Source of the DNA: Paratinospora sagittata
Taxonomy: Eukaryota; Streptophyta; Magnoliopsida; Ranunculales; Menispermaceae
Length of the DNA stretch: 64,000 nucleotides
Assembly: GCA_035771175.1 (NCBI GenBank)
Contig: JAYMFD010003854.1
Location: 1 to 64,000 of the forward strand
Direction: 5' to 3'
Shown here: piece after piece, positions 47,701 through 61,400 of the stretch
How positions within the stretch are numbered: the stretch's first letter is position 1
Layout of the letters: each line of letters begins with the position of its first letter
Translations under genes and position numbers: made by a program
Notes under the pieces: generated by a model
The model's database searches: none
The model's input: the letters and a program-made list of their open reading frames with translations, nothing else
Told to the model about the DNA's origin: nothing

Positions 47701-50095
47701 TTCTCCACCTACTCTTTGAGCGATTCCCAATATCCTTCTATGAACCCTCGGAATAGATGGAACTCTGTTTCAATATCCCGATGAATTTTTTACCCCTAAA
47801 TCTCAAATTTTGCTTTCAATGAACTAAATTAACTTAAAAAATTTGTTTGAGGCAATCGCGACAAATCCACCGGATTGCTTTCTCCACCTACACTTTTAGC
47901 GAGTCCCAATATCCTTCTAGCAACCCCCCAGAATAGATGGAACTCTGTTCCAATATCCCGATGAATTTTTGACCCCTAAATCTCAAATTTTTTGTTTAAA
48001 TGAACTAAATTTACTTAGAAAATGTGTTTGAGGCAATCGTTACCAATCCACTAGATTGCTTTCTCCACCAACTCTTTGGGCGAGTCCCAATATCCTTCTA
48101 TGAACCCCCGGAATAGATGGAACTCCGTTCCAATATCCTGATGAATTTTTGACCATTAAATCTCAAATTTTGGTTTAAATGAACTAAATATACTTAGAAA
48201 AAGTGTTCGAGGCAATCGCGACCAATCCACCGGATTGCTTTCTCCACCCACTCCTTGACCGAGTCCCAATATCCTTCAAACAACCCCCCAGAATATATGG
48301 AACTCCGTTTCAATATCCCGATGAATTTTTGACCATTAAATCTCAAATTTTGGTTTAAATGAACTAAATTTACTCAGAAAATGTGTTTGAAGCAATCACG
48401 ACCAATCCACCGGATTGCTTTCTCCGCCTACTCTTTAAGCGAGTCCCAATATCCTTCTAGCAACCCCCCAAAATAGATGGAACTCCGTTCCAATATCCCG
48501 ATGAATTTTTGACCATTAAATCTCAAATTTTGGTTTAAATGAACTAAATATACTTAGAAAAAGTGTTCGAGGCAATCGCGACCAATCCACCGGATTGCTT
48601 TTTCCACCCACTCCTTGACCGAGTCCCAATATCCTCAACCAACCCCCAGAATAGATGGAACTCATTTTCAATATCCCGAGAATTTTTTACCATTAAATCT
48701 CAAATTTTGGTTTAAATGAACTAAATTTACTTAGAAAATGTATTTGAGGCAATCGCGGCCAATCCACCAGATTGCTATCTCCACCAACTCTTTTAGCGAG
48801 TCTTAATATCCTTCTAGGAACCCCCGGAATAGATGGAACTCCGTTCCAATATCCCGGTGAATTTTTGACCCCCAAATCTAAAATTTTGGTTTAAATGAAC
48901 TAAATATACTTAGAAAAAGTGTTTGAGGCAATCGCGACCAATCCACCGGATTGCTTTCTCTACCAACTCCTTGAGCGAGTCCCAATATCCTTCAAGCAAC
49001 CCCCAGAATAGATGGAACTCCGTTTCAATATCCCGATGAATTTTTGACCATTAAATCTCAAATTTTGGTTTAAATGAACTAAATATACTTAGAAAAAGTG
49101 TTCGAGGCAATCGCGACCAATCCACCGGATTGCTTTCTCCACCCACTCCTTGACCGAGTCCCAATATCCTCAAGCAACCCCCAGAATAGATGGAACTCCG
49201 TTTCAATATCCCGATGAATTTTTGACCATTAAATCTCAAATTTTGGTTTAAATGAACTAAATTTACTTAGAAAATGTGTTTGAAGCAATCGCGACCAATC
49301 CACCGGATTGATTTCTCCGCCTACTCTTTGAGCGATTCCCAATATCCTTCTATGGACCCTCGAAATAGATGGAACTCTGTTTCAATATCCCGATGAATTT
49401 TTTACCCCTAAATCTCAAATTTTGCTTTCAATGAACTAAATTAACTTAAAAAATTTGTTTGAGGCAATCGCGACAAATCCACCGGATTACTTTCTCCACC
49501 TACTCTTTTAGCGAGTCCCAATATCCTTGTAGCAACCCCCCAGAATAGATGGAACTCCGTTCCAATATCCCGATGAATTTTTGACCCCTAAATATCAAAT
49601 TTTTTGTTTAAATGAACTAAATTTACGTAGAAAATGTGTTTGAGGCAATCGTTACCAATCCACTAGATTGCTTTCTCCACCAACTCTTTGAGCGAGTCCC
49701 AATATCCTTCTATGAACCCCCGGAATAGATGGAACTCCGTTCCAATATCCCGATGAATTTTTGACCATTAAATCTCAAATCTTGGTTTAAATGAACTAAA
49801 TTTACTTAGAAAATGTGTTTGAAGCAATCGCGACCAATCCACCGGATTGCTTTCTCCACCAACTCTTTGATCGAGTCCCAATATCCTTCTATGAACCCCC
49901 GAAATAGATGAAACTCCGTTCCAATATCCCGGTGAATTTTTTACCCCCAAATCTAAAATTTTGGTTTAAATGAACTAAATATACTTAGAAAAAGTAATTG
50001 AGGCAATCGCGACCAATCCACCATATTGCTTTGTCCACCAACTCCTTGAGGGAGTCCCAATATCCTTCAAACAACCCCCCAGAATAGATGGAACT
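44500..50095 (-). repeat. 3582-bp (20-monomer) repeat, overlapping copies
   Basis: Positions near 44554, 45111, 45469 and 46186 recur at exactly +3582 (48136, 48693, 49051, 49768) with the same subtype order. Correspondence ends near 50100, where the second copy continues into an additional AGTAATTGAGG monomer. A further offset of 2508 bp (14 monomers) links 48693, 49051 and 49768 to 51201, 51559 and 52276, showing another round of duplication on top. Confidence 0.75.
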
Positions 50096-52435
50096 CCGTT
50101 TCAATATCCCGATGAATTTTTTACCCCCAAATCTAAAATTTTGGTTTAAATGAACTAAATATACTTAGAAAAAGTAATTGAGGCAATCGCGACCAATCCA
50201 CCATATTGCTTTGTCCACCAACTCCTTGAGGGAGTCCCAATATCCTTCAAACAACCCCCCAGAATAGATGAAACTCCGTTTCAATATCCCGATGAATCTT
50301 TGACCATTAAATCTCAAATTTTGGTTTAAATGAACTAAATTTACTTAGAAAATGTGTTTGAAGCAATCACGACCAATCCACCGGATTGCATTCTCCGCCT
50401 ACTCTTTGAGCGAGTCCCAATATCCTTCTAGCAACCCCCCAAAATAGATGGAACTCCGTTCCAATATCCCAATGAATTTTTGACCACTAAATCTCAAATT
50501 TTGGTTTAAATGAACTAAATTTACTTAGAAAATGTATTTCAGGCAGTCGCGGCCAATCCACCAGATTGCTATCTCCACCAACTCTTTTAGCGAGTCTTAA
50601 TATCCTTCTAGGAACCCCCGGAATAGATGGAACCCCGTTCAATATCCCGATGAATTTTTGACCCCCAAATCTAAAATTTTGGTTTAAATGAACTAAATAT
50701 ACTTAAAAAGAGTGTTTGAGGCAATCGCGGCCAATCCACCGAATTGCTTTCTCTACCAACTCCTTGAGCGAGACCCAATTTCCTTCAAGCAACCCCCAGA
50801 ATAGATGGAACTCCGTTTCAATATCCCGATGAATTTTTGACCATTAAATCTCAAATTTTAGTTTAAATGAACTAAATATACTTAGAAAAAGTGTTCGAGG
50901 CAATCGCGACCAATCCACCGGATTGCTTTCTCCACCCACTCCTTGACCGAGTCCCAATATCCTCAACCAACCCCCAGAATAGATGGAACTCCGTTTCAAT
51001 ATCCCGAGAATTTCTTACCATTAAATCTCAAATTTTGGTTTAAATGAACTAAATTTACTTAGGAAATGTGTTTGAAGCAATCACGACCAATCCACCGGAT
51101 TGCATTCTCCGCCTACTCTTTGAGCGAGTCCCAATATCCTTCTAGCAACCCCTCAAAATAGATGGAACTCCGTTCCAATATCCCGATGAATTTTTGACCA
51201 CTAAATCTCAAATTTTGGTTTAAATGAACTAAATTTACTTAGAAAATGTACTTGAGGCAATCGCGGCCAATCCACCAGATTGCTATCTCCACCAACTCTT
51301 TTAGCGAGTCTTAATATCCTTCTAGGAACCCCCGGAATAGATGGAACTACGTTCCAAAATCCCGGTGAATTTTTGACAACCAAATCTAAAATTTTCGTTT
51401 AAATGAACTAAATATACATAGAAAAAGTGTTTGAGGCAATCGCGACCAATCCACCGGATTGCTTTCTCTACCAACTCCTTGAGCGAGTCCCAATATCCTT
51501 CAAGCAACCCCCAGAATAGATGGAACTCCGTTTCAATATCCCGATGAATTTTTGACCATTAAATCTCAAATTTTGGTTTAAATGAACTAAATATACTTAG
51601 AAAAAGTGTTTGAGGCAATCGCGACCAATCCACCGGATTGCTTTCTCCACCCACTCCTTGACCGAGTCCCAATATCCTCAAGCAACCCCCAGAATAGATG
51701 GAACTCCGTTTCAATATCCCGATGAATTTTTGACCATTAAATCTCAAATTTTGGTTTAAATGAACTAAATTTACTTAGAAATTGTGTTTGAAGCAATCGC
51801 GACCAATCCACCGGATTGGTTTCTCCGCCTACTCTTTGAGCGATTCCCAATATCCTTCTATGAACCCTCGGAATAGATGGAACTCTGTTTCAATATCCCG
51901 ATGAATTTTTTACCCCTAAATCTCAAATTTTGCTTTCAATGAACTAAATTAACTTAAAAAATTTGTTTGAGGCAATCGCGACAAATCCACCAGATTACTT
52001 TCTCCACCTACTCTTTTAGCGAGTCCCAATATCCTTCTAGCAACCCCCCAGAATAGATGGAACTCCGTTCCAATATCCCGATGAATTTTTGACCCCTAAA
52101 TATCAAATTTTTTGTTTAAATGAACTAAATTTACGTAGAAAATGTGTTTGAGGCAATCGTTACCAATCCACTAGATTGCTTTCTCCACCAACTCTTTGAG
52201 CGAGTCCCAATATCCTTCTATGAACCCCCGGAATAGATGGAACTCCGTTCCAATATCCCGATGAATTTTTGACCATTAAATCTCAAATCTTGGTTTAAAT
52301 GAACTAAATTTACTTAGAAAATGTGTTTGAAGCAATCGCGACCAATCCACCGGATTGCTTTCTCCACCAACTCTTTGATCGAGTCCCAATATCCTTCTAT
52401 GAACCCCCGAAATAGATGAAACTCCGTTCCAATAT

Positions 52436-55400
52436 CCCGGTGAATTTTTTACCCCCAAATCTAAAATTTTGGTTTAAATGAACTAAATATACTTAGAAAA
52501 AGTAATTGAGGCAATCGCGACCAATCCACCATATTGCTTTGTCCACCAACTCCTTGAGGGAGTCCCAATATCCTTCAAACAACCCCCCAGAATAGATGGA
52601 ACTCCGTTTCAATATCCCGATGAATTTTTGACCATTAAATCTCAAATTTTGGTTTAAATGAACTAAATATACTTAGAAAAAGTGTTCGAGGCAATCGCGA
52701 CCAATCCACCATATTGCTTTGTCCACCAACTCCTTGAGGGAGTCCCAATATCCTTCAAACAACCCCCCAGAATAGATGGAACTCCGTTTCAATATCCCGA
52801 TGAATTTTTGACCATTAAATCTCAAATTTTGGTTTAAATGAACTAAATTTACTCAGAAAATGTGTTTGAAGCATTCACGACCAATCCACCGTATTGCTTT
52901 CTCCGCCTACTCTTTGAGCGAGTCCCAATATCCTCTTAGCAACCCCCCAAAATAGATGGAACTCCGTTCCAATATCCCGATGAATTTTTGACCATTAAAT
53001 CTCAAATTTTGGTTTAAATGAACTAAATATACTTAGAAAAAGTGTTCGAGGCAATCGCGACCAATCCACCGAATTGCTTTCTCCACCCACTCCTTGACCG
53101 AGTCCCAATATCCTCAACCAACCCCCAGAATAGATGGAACTCCGTTTCAATATCACGAGAATTTTTTACCATTAAATCTCAAATTTTGGTTTAAATGAAC
53201 TAAATTTACTTAGAAAATGTGTTTGAAGCAATCACGACCAATCCACCGGATTGCATTCTCCGCCTACTCTTTGAGCGAGTCCCAATATCCTTCTAGCAAC
53301 CCCCCAAAATAGATGGAACTCCGTTCCAATATCCCGGTCAATTTTTGACCCCCAAATCTAAAATTTTGGTTTAAATGAACTAAATATACTTAGAAAAAGT
53401 AATTGAGGCAATCGCGACCAATCCACAATATTGCTTTGTCCACCAACTCCTTGAGGGAGTCCCAATATCCTTCAAACAACCCCCCAGAATAGATGGAACT
53501 CCGTTTCAATATCCTGATGAATTTTTGACCATTAAATCTCAAATTTTGGTTTAAATGAACTAAATTTACTTAGAAAATGTGTTTGAAGCAATCACGACCA
53601 ATCCACCGGATTGCATTCTCCGCCTACTCTTTGAGCGAGTCCCAATAATATCCTTCTAGCAACCCCCCAAAATAGATGGAACTCCGTTCCAATATCCCGA
53701 TGAATTTTTGACCACTAAATCTCAAATTTTGGTTTAAATGAACTAAATTTACTTAGAAAATGTATTTCAGGCAATCGCGGCCAATCCACCAGATTGCTAT
53801 CTCCACCAACTCTTTTAGCGAGTCTTAATATCCTTCTAGGAACCCCCGGAATAGATGGAACCCCGTTCAATATCCCGGTGAATTTTTGACCCCCAAATCT
53901 AAAATTTTGGTTTAAATGAACTAAATATACTTAAAAAAAGTGTTTGAGGCAATCGCGGCCAATCCACCGAATTCCTTTCTCTACCAACTCCTTGAGCGAG
54001 ACCCAATATCCTTCAAGCAACCCCCAGAATAGATGGAACTCCGTTTCAACATCCCGATGAATTTTTGACCATTAAATCTCAAATTTTAGTTTAAATGAAC
54101 TAAATATACTTAGAAAAAGTGTTCGAGGCAATCGCGACCAATCCACCGGATTGCTTTCTCCACCCACTCCTTGACCGAGTCCCAATATCCTCAACCAACC
54201 CCCAGAATAGATGGAACTCCGTTTCAATATCCCGAGAATTTTTTACCATTAAATCTCAAATTTTGGTTTAAATGAACTAAATTTACTTAGAAAATGTGTT
54301 TGAAGCAATCACGACCAATCCACCGGACTGCATTCTCCGCCTACTCTTTGAGCGAGTCCCAATATCCTTCTAGCAACCCCCCAAAATAGATGGAACTCCG
54401 TTCCAATATCCCGATGAATTTTTGACCACTAAATGTCAAATTTTGGTTTAAATGAACTAAATTTACTTAGAAAATGTATTTCAGGCAATCGCGGCCAATC
54501 CACCAGATTGCTATCTCCACCAACTCTTTTAGCGAGTCTTAATATCCTTCTAGGAACCCCCGGAATAGATGGAACTCCGTTCCAAAATCCCGGTGAATTT
54601 TTGACAACCAAATCTAAAATTTTGGTTTAAATAAACTAAATATACTTAGAAAAAGTGTTTGAGGCAATCGCGACCAATCCACCGGACTGCTTTCTCTACC
54701 AACTCCTTGAGCGAGTCCCAATATCCTTCAAGCAACCCCCAGAATAGATGGAACTCCGTTTCATTATCCCGATGAATTTTTGACCATTAAATCTCAAATT
54801 TTGGTTTAAATGAACTAAATATACTTAGTAAAAGTGTTCGAGGCAATCGCGACCAATCCACCGGATTGCTTTCTCCACCCACTTCTTGACCGAGTCCCAA
54901 TATCCTCAACCAACCCCCAGAATAGATGGAACTCCGTTTCAATATCCCGAGAATTTTTTACCATTAAATCTCAAATTTTGGTTTAAATGAACTAAATTTA
55001 CTTAGAAAATGTGTTTGAAGCAATCACGACCAATCCACCGGATTGCATTCTCCGCCTACTCTTTGAGCGAGTCCCAATATCCTTCTAGCAACCCCCCAAA
55101 ATAGATGGAACTCCGTTCCAATATCCCGATGAATTTTTGACCACTAAATCTCAAATTTTGGTTTAAATGAACTAAATTTACTTAGAAAATGTATTTGAGG
55201 CAATCGCGGCCAATCCACGAGATTGCTATCTCCACCAACTCTTTTAGCGAGTCTTAATATCCTTCTAGGAACCCCCGGAATAGATGGAACTCCGTTCCAA
55301 AATCCCGGTGAATTTTTGACAACCAAATCTAAAATTTTGGTTTAAATGAACTAAATATACTTAGAAAAAGTGTTTCAGGCAATCGCGACCAATCCACCGG

Positions 55401-56266
55401 ATTGCTTTCTCTACCAACTCCTTGAGCGAGTCCCAATATCCTTCAAGCAACCCCCAGAATCGATGGAACTCCGTTTCAATATCCCGATGAATTTTTGACC
55501 ATTAAATCTCAAATTTTGGTTTAAATCAAGTAAATATACTTAGAAAAAGTGTTCGAGGCAATCGCGACCAATCCACCGGATTGCTTTCTCCACCCACTCC
55601 TTGACCGAGTCCCAATATCCTCAACCAACCCCCAGAATAGATGGAACTCAGTTTCAATATCCCGAGAATTTTTTACCTTTAAATCTCAAATTTTGGTTTA
55701 AATTAACTAAATTTACTTAGAAAATGTGTTTGAAGCAATCGCGACCAATCCACCGGATTGATTTCTCCGCCTACTCTTTGAGCGATTCCCAATATCCTTC
55801 TATGAACCCTCGGAATAGATGGAACTCTGTTTCAATATCCCGATGAATTTTTTACCCCTAAATCTCAAATTTTGCTTTCAATGAACTAAATAAACTTAAA
55901 AAATTTGTTTGAGGCAATCGCGACAAATCCACCGGATTGCTTTCTCCACCTGCTCTTTTAGCGAGTCCCAATATCCTTCTAGCAACCCCCCAGAATAGAT
56001 GGAACTCCGTTCCAATATCCCGATGAATTTTTGACCCCTAAATCTCAAATTTTTTGTTTAAATGAACTAAATTTACTTAGAAAATGTGTTTGAGGCAATC
56101 GCTACTAATCCACTAGATTGCTTTCTCCACCAACTCTTTGAGCGAGACCCAATATCCTTCTATGAACCCCCGGAATAGATGGAACTCCGTTCCAATATCC
56201 CGATGAATTTTTGACCATTAAATCTCAAATCTTGGTTTAAATGAACTAAATTTACTTAGAAAATGT
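52436..56266 (-). repeat. ~3.8-kb satellite segment duplicated 15.4 kb away (copy 2)
   Basis: Counterpart of 37030-40860. Its right end coincides with the hybrid monomer near 56264-56272, so the duplicated block was cut by the later 1074-bp event. Confidence 0.72.
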
Positions 56267-57291
56267 GTTTGAGGCAATCGCGGCCAATCCACGAGATTGC
56301 TATCTCCACCAACTCTTTTAGCGAGTCTTAATATCCTTCTAGGAACCCCCGGAATAGATGGAACTCCGTTCCAAAATCCCGGTGAATTTTTGACAACCAA
56401 ATCTAAAATTTTGGTTTAAATGAACTAAATATACTTAGAAAAAGTGTTTCAGGCAATCGCGACCAATCCACCGGATTGCTTTCTCTACCAACTCCTTGAG
56501 CGAGTCCCAATATCCTTCAAGCAACCCCCAGAATCGATGGAACTCCGTTTCAATATCCCGATGAATTTTTGACCATTAAATCTCAAATTTTGGTTTAAAT
56601 CAAGTAAATATACTTAGAAAAAGTGTTCGAGGCAATCGCGACCAATCCACCGGATTGCTTTCTCCACCCACTCCTTGACCGAGTCCCAATATCCTCAACC
56701 AACCCCCAGAATAGATGGAACTCAGTTTCAATATCCCGAGAATTTTTTACCTTTAAATCTCAAATTTTGGTTTAAATTAACTAAATTTACTTAGAAAATG
56801 TGTTTGAAGCAATCGCGACCAATCCACCGGATTGATTTCTCCGCCTACTCTTTGAGCGATTCCCAATATCCTTCTATGAACCCTCGGAATAGATGGAACT
56901 CTGTTTCAATATCCCGATGAATTTTTTACCCCTAAATCTCAAATTTTGCTTTCAATGAACTAAATAAACTTAAAAAATTTGTTTGAGGCAATCGCGACAA
57001 ATCCACCGGATTGCTTTCTCCACCTGCTCTTTTAGCGAGTCCCAATATCCTTCTAGCAACCCCCCAGAATAGATGGAACTCCGTTCCAATATCCCGATGA
57101 ATTTTTGACCCCTAAATCTCAAATTTTTTGTTTAAATGAACTAAATTTACTTAGAAAATGTGTTTGAGGCAATCGCTACTAATCCACTAGATTGCTTTCT
57201 CCACCAACTCTTTGAGCGAGACCCAATATCCTTCTATGAACCCCCGGAATAGATGGAACTCCGTTCCAATATCCCGATGAATTTTTGACCA
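55144..57291 (-). repeat. Tandem duplication of a 1074-bp (6-monomer) unit with a hybrid monomer
   Basis: 55144-56217 and 56218-57291 are nearly identical. They share rare variants: CCACGAGATTGC (55214, 56289), GAATCGATGG (55459, 56532) and GCTACTAATCC (56101, 57175). The first monomer of the second copy is a chimera. It starts as the AAATCTTGGTTT subtype and changes near 56264-56272 to the TGAGGCAATCGCGGCC/CTATCTCC subtype. That is the signature of an unequal exchange inside a monomer. Confidence 0.85.
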
Positions 57292-58328
57292 TTAAATCTC
57301 AAATCTTGGTTTAAATGAACTAAATTTACTTAGAAAATGTGTTCGAAGCAATCGCGACCAATCCACCGGATTGCTTTCTCCACCAACTCTTTGATCGAGT
57401 CCCAATATCCTTCTATGAACCCCCGAAATAGATGAAACTCCGTTCCAATATCCCGGTGAATTTTTTACCCCCGAATCTAAAATTTTGGTTTAAATGAACT
57501 AAATATACTTAGAAAAAGTAATTGAGGCAATCGCGACCAATCCACCATATTGCTTTGTCCACCAACTCCTTGAGGGAGTCCCAATATCCTTCAAACAACC
57601 CCCCAGAATAGATGGAACTCCGTTTCAATATCCCGATGAATTTTTTACCATTAAATCTCAAATTTTGGTTTAAATGAACTAAATTTACTCAGAAAATGTG
57701 TTTGAAGCAATCACGACCAATCCACCGGATTGCTTTCTCCGCCTACTCTTTGAGCGAGTCCCAATATCCTTCTAGCAACCCCCCAAAATAGATGGAACTC
57801 CGTTCCAATATCCCGATGAATTTTTGACCATTAAATCTCAAATTTTGGTTTAAATGAACTAAATATACTTAGAAAAAGTGTTCGAGGCAATCGCGACCAA
57901 TCCACCGGATTGCTTTCTCCACCCACTCCTTGACCGAGTCCCAATATCCTCAACCAACCCCCAGAATAGATGGAACTCCGTTTCAATATCCCGAGAATTT
58001 TTTACCATTAAATCTCAAATTTTGGTTTAAATGAACTAAATTTACTTAGAAAATGTGTTTGAAGCAATCACGACCAATCCACCGGATTGCATTCTCCGCC
58101 TACTCTTTGAGCGAGTCCCAATATCCTTCTAGCAACCCCCCAAAATAGATGGAACTCCGTTCCAATATCCCGATGAATTTTTGACCACTAAATCTCAAAT
58201 TTTGGTTTAAATGAACTAAATTTACTTAGAAAATGTATTTGAGGCAATCGCGGCCAATCCACCAGATTGCTATCTCCACCAACTCTTTTAGCGAGTCTTA
58301 ATATCCTTCTAGGAACCCCCGGAATAGA

Positions 58329-58343
58329 TGGAACTCCGTTCCA
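58329..58343. other. Representative satellite dyad 1 (TGGAACTCCGTTCCA)
   Basis: A 6-bp arm / 3-nt centre / 6-bp arm perfect dyad present once per monomer in some subtypes. In other subtypes the right arm reads GTTTC and the symmetry is lost. It could be a protein-binding site; no known motif is matched by me. Confidence 0.6.
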
Positions 58344-58433
58344 AAATCCCGGTGAATTTTTGACAACCAAATCTAAAATTTTGGTTTAAATGAACTAAAT
58401 ATACTTAGAAAAAGTGTTTCAGGCAATCGCGAC

Positions 58434-58448
58434 CAATCCACCGGATTG
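58434..58448. other. Representative satellite dyad 2 (CAATCCACCGGATTG)
   Basis: A second perfect 6/3/6 dyad in the same monomer, about 75 bp from the dyad-1 position in monomer terms. It is intact in the majority of subtypes and altered in the CATATTGC, CAGATTGC and CTAGATTGC subtypes. Two spaced dyads in a 179-bp monomer is a feature of the whole family in this window. Confidence 0.6.
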
Positions 58449-61400
58449 CTTTCTCTACCAACTCCTTGAGGGAGTCCCAATATCCTTCAAGCAACCCCCA
58501 GAATCGATGGAACTCCGTTTCAATATCCCGATGAATTTTTGACCATTAAATCTCAAATTTTGGTTTAAATCAAGTAAATATACTTAGAAAAAGTGTTCGA
58601 GGCAATCGCGACCAATCCACCGGATTGCTTTCTCCACCCACTCCTTGACCGAGTCCCAATATCCTCAACCAACCCCCAGAATAGATGGAACTAAGTTTCA
58701 ATATCCCGAGAATTTTTTACCTTTAAATCTCAAATTTTGGTTTAAATTAACTAAATTTACTTAGAAAATGTGTTTGAAGCAATCGCGACCAATCCACCGG
58801 ATTGATTTCTCCGCCTACTCTTTGAGCGATTCCCAATATCCTTCTATGAACCCTCGGAATAGATGGAACTCTGTTTCAATATCCCGATGAATTTTTTACC
58901 CCTAAATCTCAAATTTTGCTTTCAATGAACTAAATAAACTTAAAAAATTTGTTTGAGGCAATCGCGACAAATCCACCGGATTGCTTTCTCCACCTGCTCT
59001 TTTAGCGAGTCCCAATATCCTTCTAGCAACCCCCCAGAATAGATGGAACTCCGTTCCAATATCCCGATGAATTTTTGACCCCTAAATCTCAAATTTTTTG
59101 TTTAAATGAACTAAATTTACTTAGAAAATGTGTTTGAGGCAATCGCTACCAATCCACTAGATTGCTTTCTCCACCAACTCTTTGAGCGAGACCCAATATC
59201 CTTCTATGAACCCCCGGAATAGATGGAACTCCGTTCCAATATCCCGATGAATTTTTGACCATTAAATCTCAAATCTGGGTTTAAATGAACTAAATTTACT
59301 TAGAAAATGTGTTTGAAGCAATCGCGACCAATCCACCGGATTGCTTTCTCCACCAACTCTTTGATCGAGTCCCAATATCCTTCTATGAACCCCCGAAATA
59401 GATGAAACTCCGTTCCAATATCCCGGTGAATTTTTTACCCCCAAATCTAAAATTTTGGTTTAAATGAACTAAATATACTTAGAAAAAGTAATTGAGGCAA
59501 TCGCGACCAATCCACCATATTGCTTTGTCCACCAACTCCTTGAGGGAGTCCCAATATCCTTCAAACAACCCCCCAGAATAGATGGAACTCCGTTTCAATA
59601 TCCCGATGAATTTTTTACCATTAAATCTCAAATTTTGGTTTAAATGAACTAAATTTACTCAGAAAATGTGTTTGAAGCAATCACGACCAATCCACCGGAT
59701 TGCTTTCTCCGCCTACTCTTTGAGCGAGTCCCAATATCCTTCTAGCAACCCCCCAAAATAGATGGAACTCCGTTCCAATATCCCGATGAATTTTTGACCA
59801 TTAAATCTCAAATTTTGGTTTAAATGAACTAAATATACTTAGAAAAAGTGTTCGAGGCAATCGCGACCAATCCACCGGATTGCTTTCTCCACCCACTCCT
59901 TGACCGAGTCCCAATATCCTCAACCAACCCCCAGAATAGATGGAACTCCGTTTCAATATCCCGAGAATTTTTTACCATTAAATCTCAAATTTTGGTTTAA
60001 ATGAACTAAATTTACTTAGAAAATGTGTTTGAAGCAATCACGACCAATCCACCGGATTGCATTCTCCGCCTACTCTTTGAGCGAGTCCCAATATCCTTCT
60101 AGCAACCCCCCAAAATAGATGGAACTCCGTTCCAATATCCCGATGAATTTTTGACCACTAAATCTCAAATTTTGGTTTAAATGAACTAAATTTACTTAGA
60201 AAATGTATTTGAGGCAATCGCGGCCAATCCACCAGATTGCTATCTCCACCAACTCTTTTAGCGAGTCTTAATATCCTTCTAGGAACCCCCGGAATAGATG
60301 GAACTCCGTTCCAAAATCCCGGTGAATTTTTGACAACCAAATCTAAAATTTTGGTTTAAATGAACTAAATATACTTAGAAAAAGTGTTTCAGGCAATCGC
60401 GACCAATCCACCGGATTGCTTTCTCTACCAACTCCTTGAGGGAGTCCCAATATCCTTCAAGCAACCCCCAGAATCGATGGAACTCCGTTTCAATATCCCG
60501 ATGAATTTTTGACCATTAAATCTCAAATTTTGGTTTAAATCAAGTAAATATACTTAGAAAAAGTGTTCGAGGCAATCGCGACCAATCCACCGGATTGCTT
60601 TCTCCACCCACTCCTTGACCGAGTCCCAATATCCTCAACCAACCCCCAGAATAGATGGAACTCAGTTTCAATATCCCGAGAATTTTTTACCTTTAAATCT
60701 CAAATTTTGGTTTAAATTAACTAAATTTACTTAGAAAATGTGTTTGAAGCAATCGCGACCAATCCACCGGATTGATTTCTCCGCCTACTCTTTGAGCGGT
60801 TCCCAATATCCTTCTATGAACCCTCGGAATAGATGGAACTCTGTTTCAATATCCCGATGAATTTTTTACCCCTAAATCTCAAATTTTGCTTTCAATGAAC
60901 TAAATAAACTTAAAAAATTTGTTTGAGGCAATCGCGACAAATCCACCGGATTGCTTTCTCCACCTGCTCTTTTAGCGAGTCCCAATATCCTTCTAGCAAC
61001 CCCCCAGAATAGATGGAACTCCGTTCCAATATCCCGATGAATTTTTGACCCCTAAATCTCAAATTTTTTGTTTAAATGAACTAAATTTACTTAGAAAATG
61101 TGTTTGAGGCAATCGCTACCAATCCACTAGATTGCTTTCTCCACCAACTCTTTGAGCGAGACCCAATATCCTTCTATGAACCCCCGGAATAGATGGAACT
61201 CCGTTCCAATATCCCGATGAATTTTTGACCATTAAATCTCAAATCTTGGTTTAAATGAACTAAATTTACTTAGAAAATGTGTTTGAAGCAATCGCGACCA
61301 ATCCACCGGATTGCTTTCTCCACCAACTCTTTGATCGAGTCCCAATATCCTTCTATGAACCCCCGAAATAGATGAAACTCCGTTCCAATATCCCGGTGAA

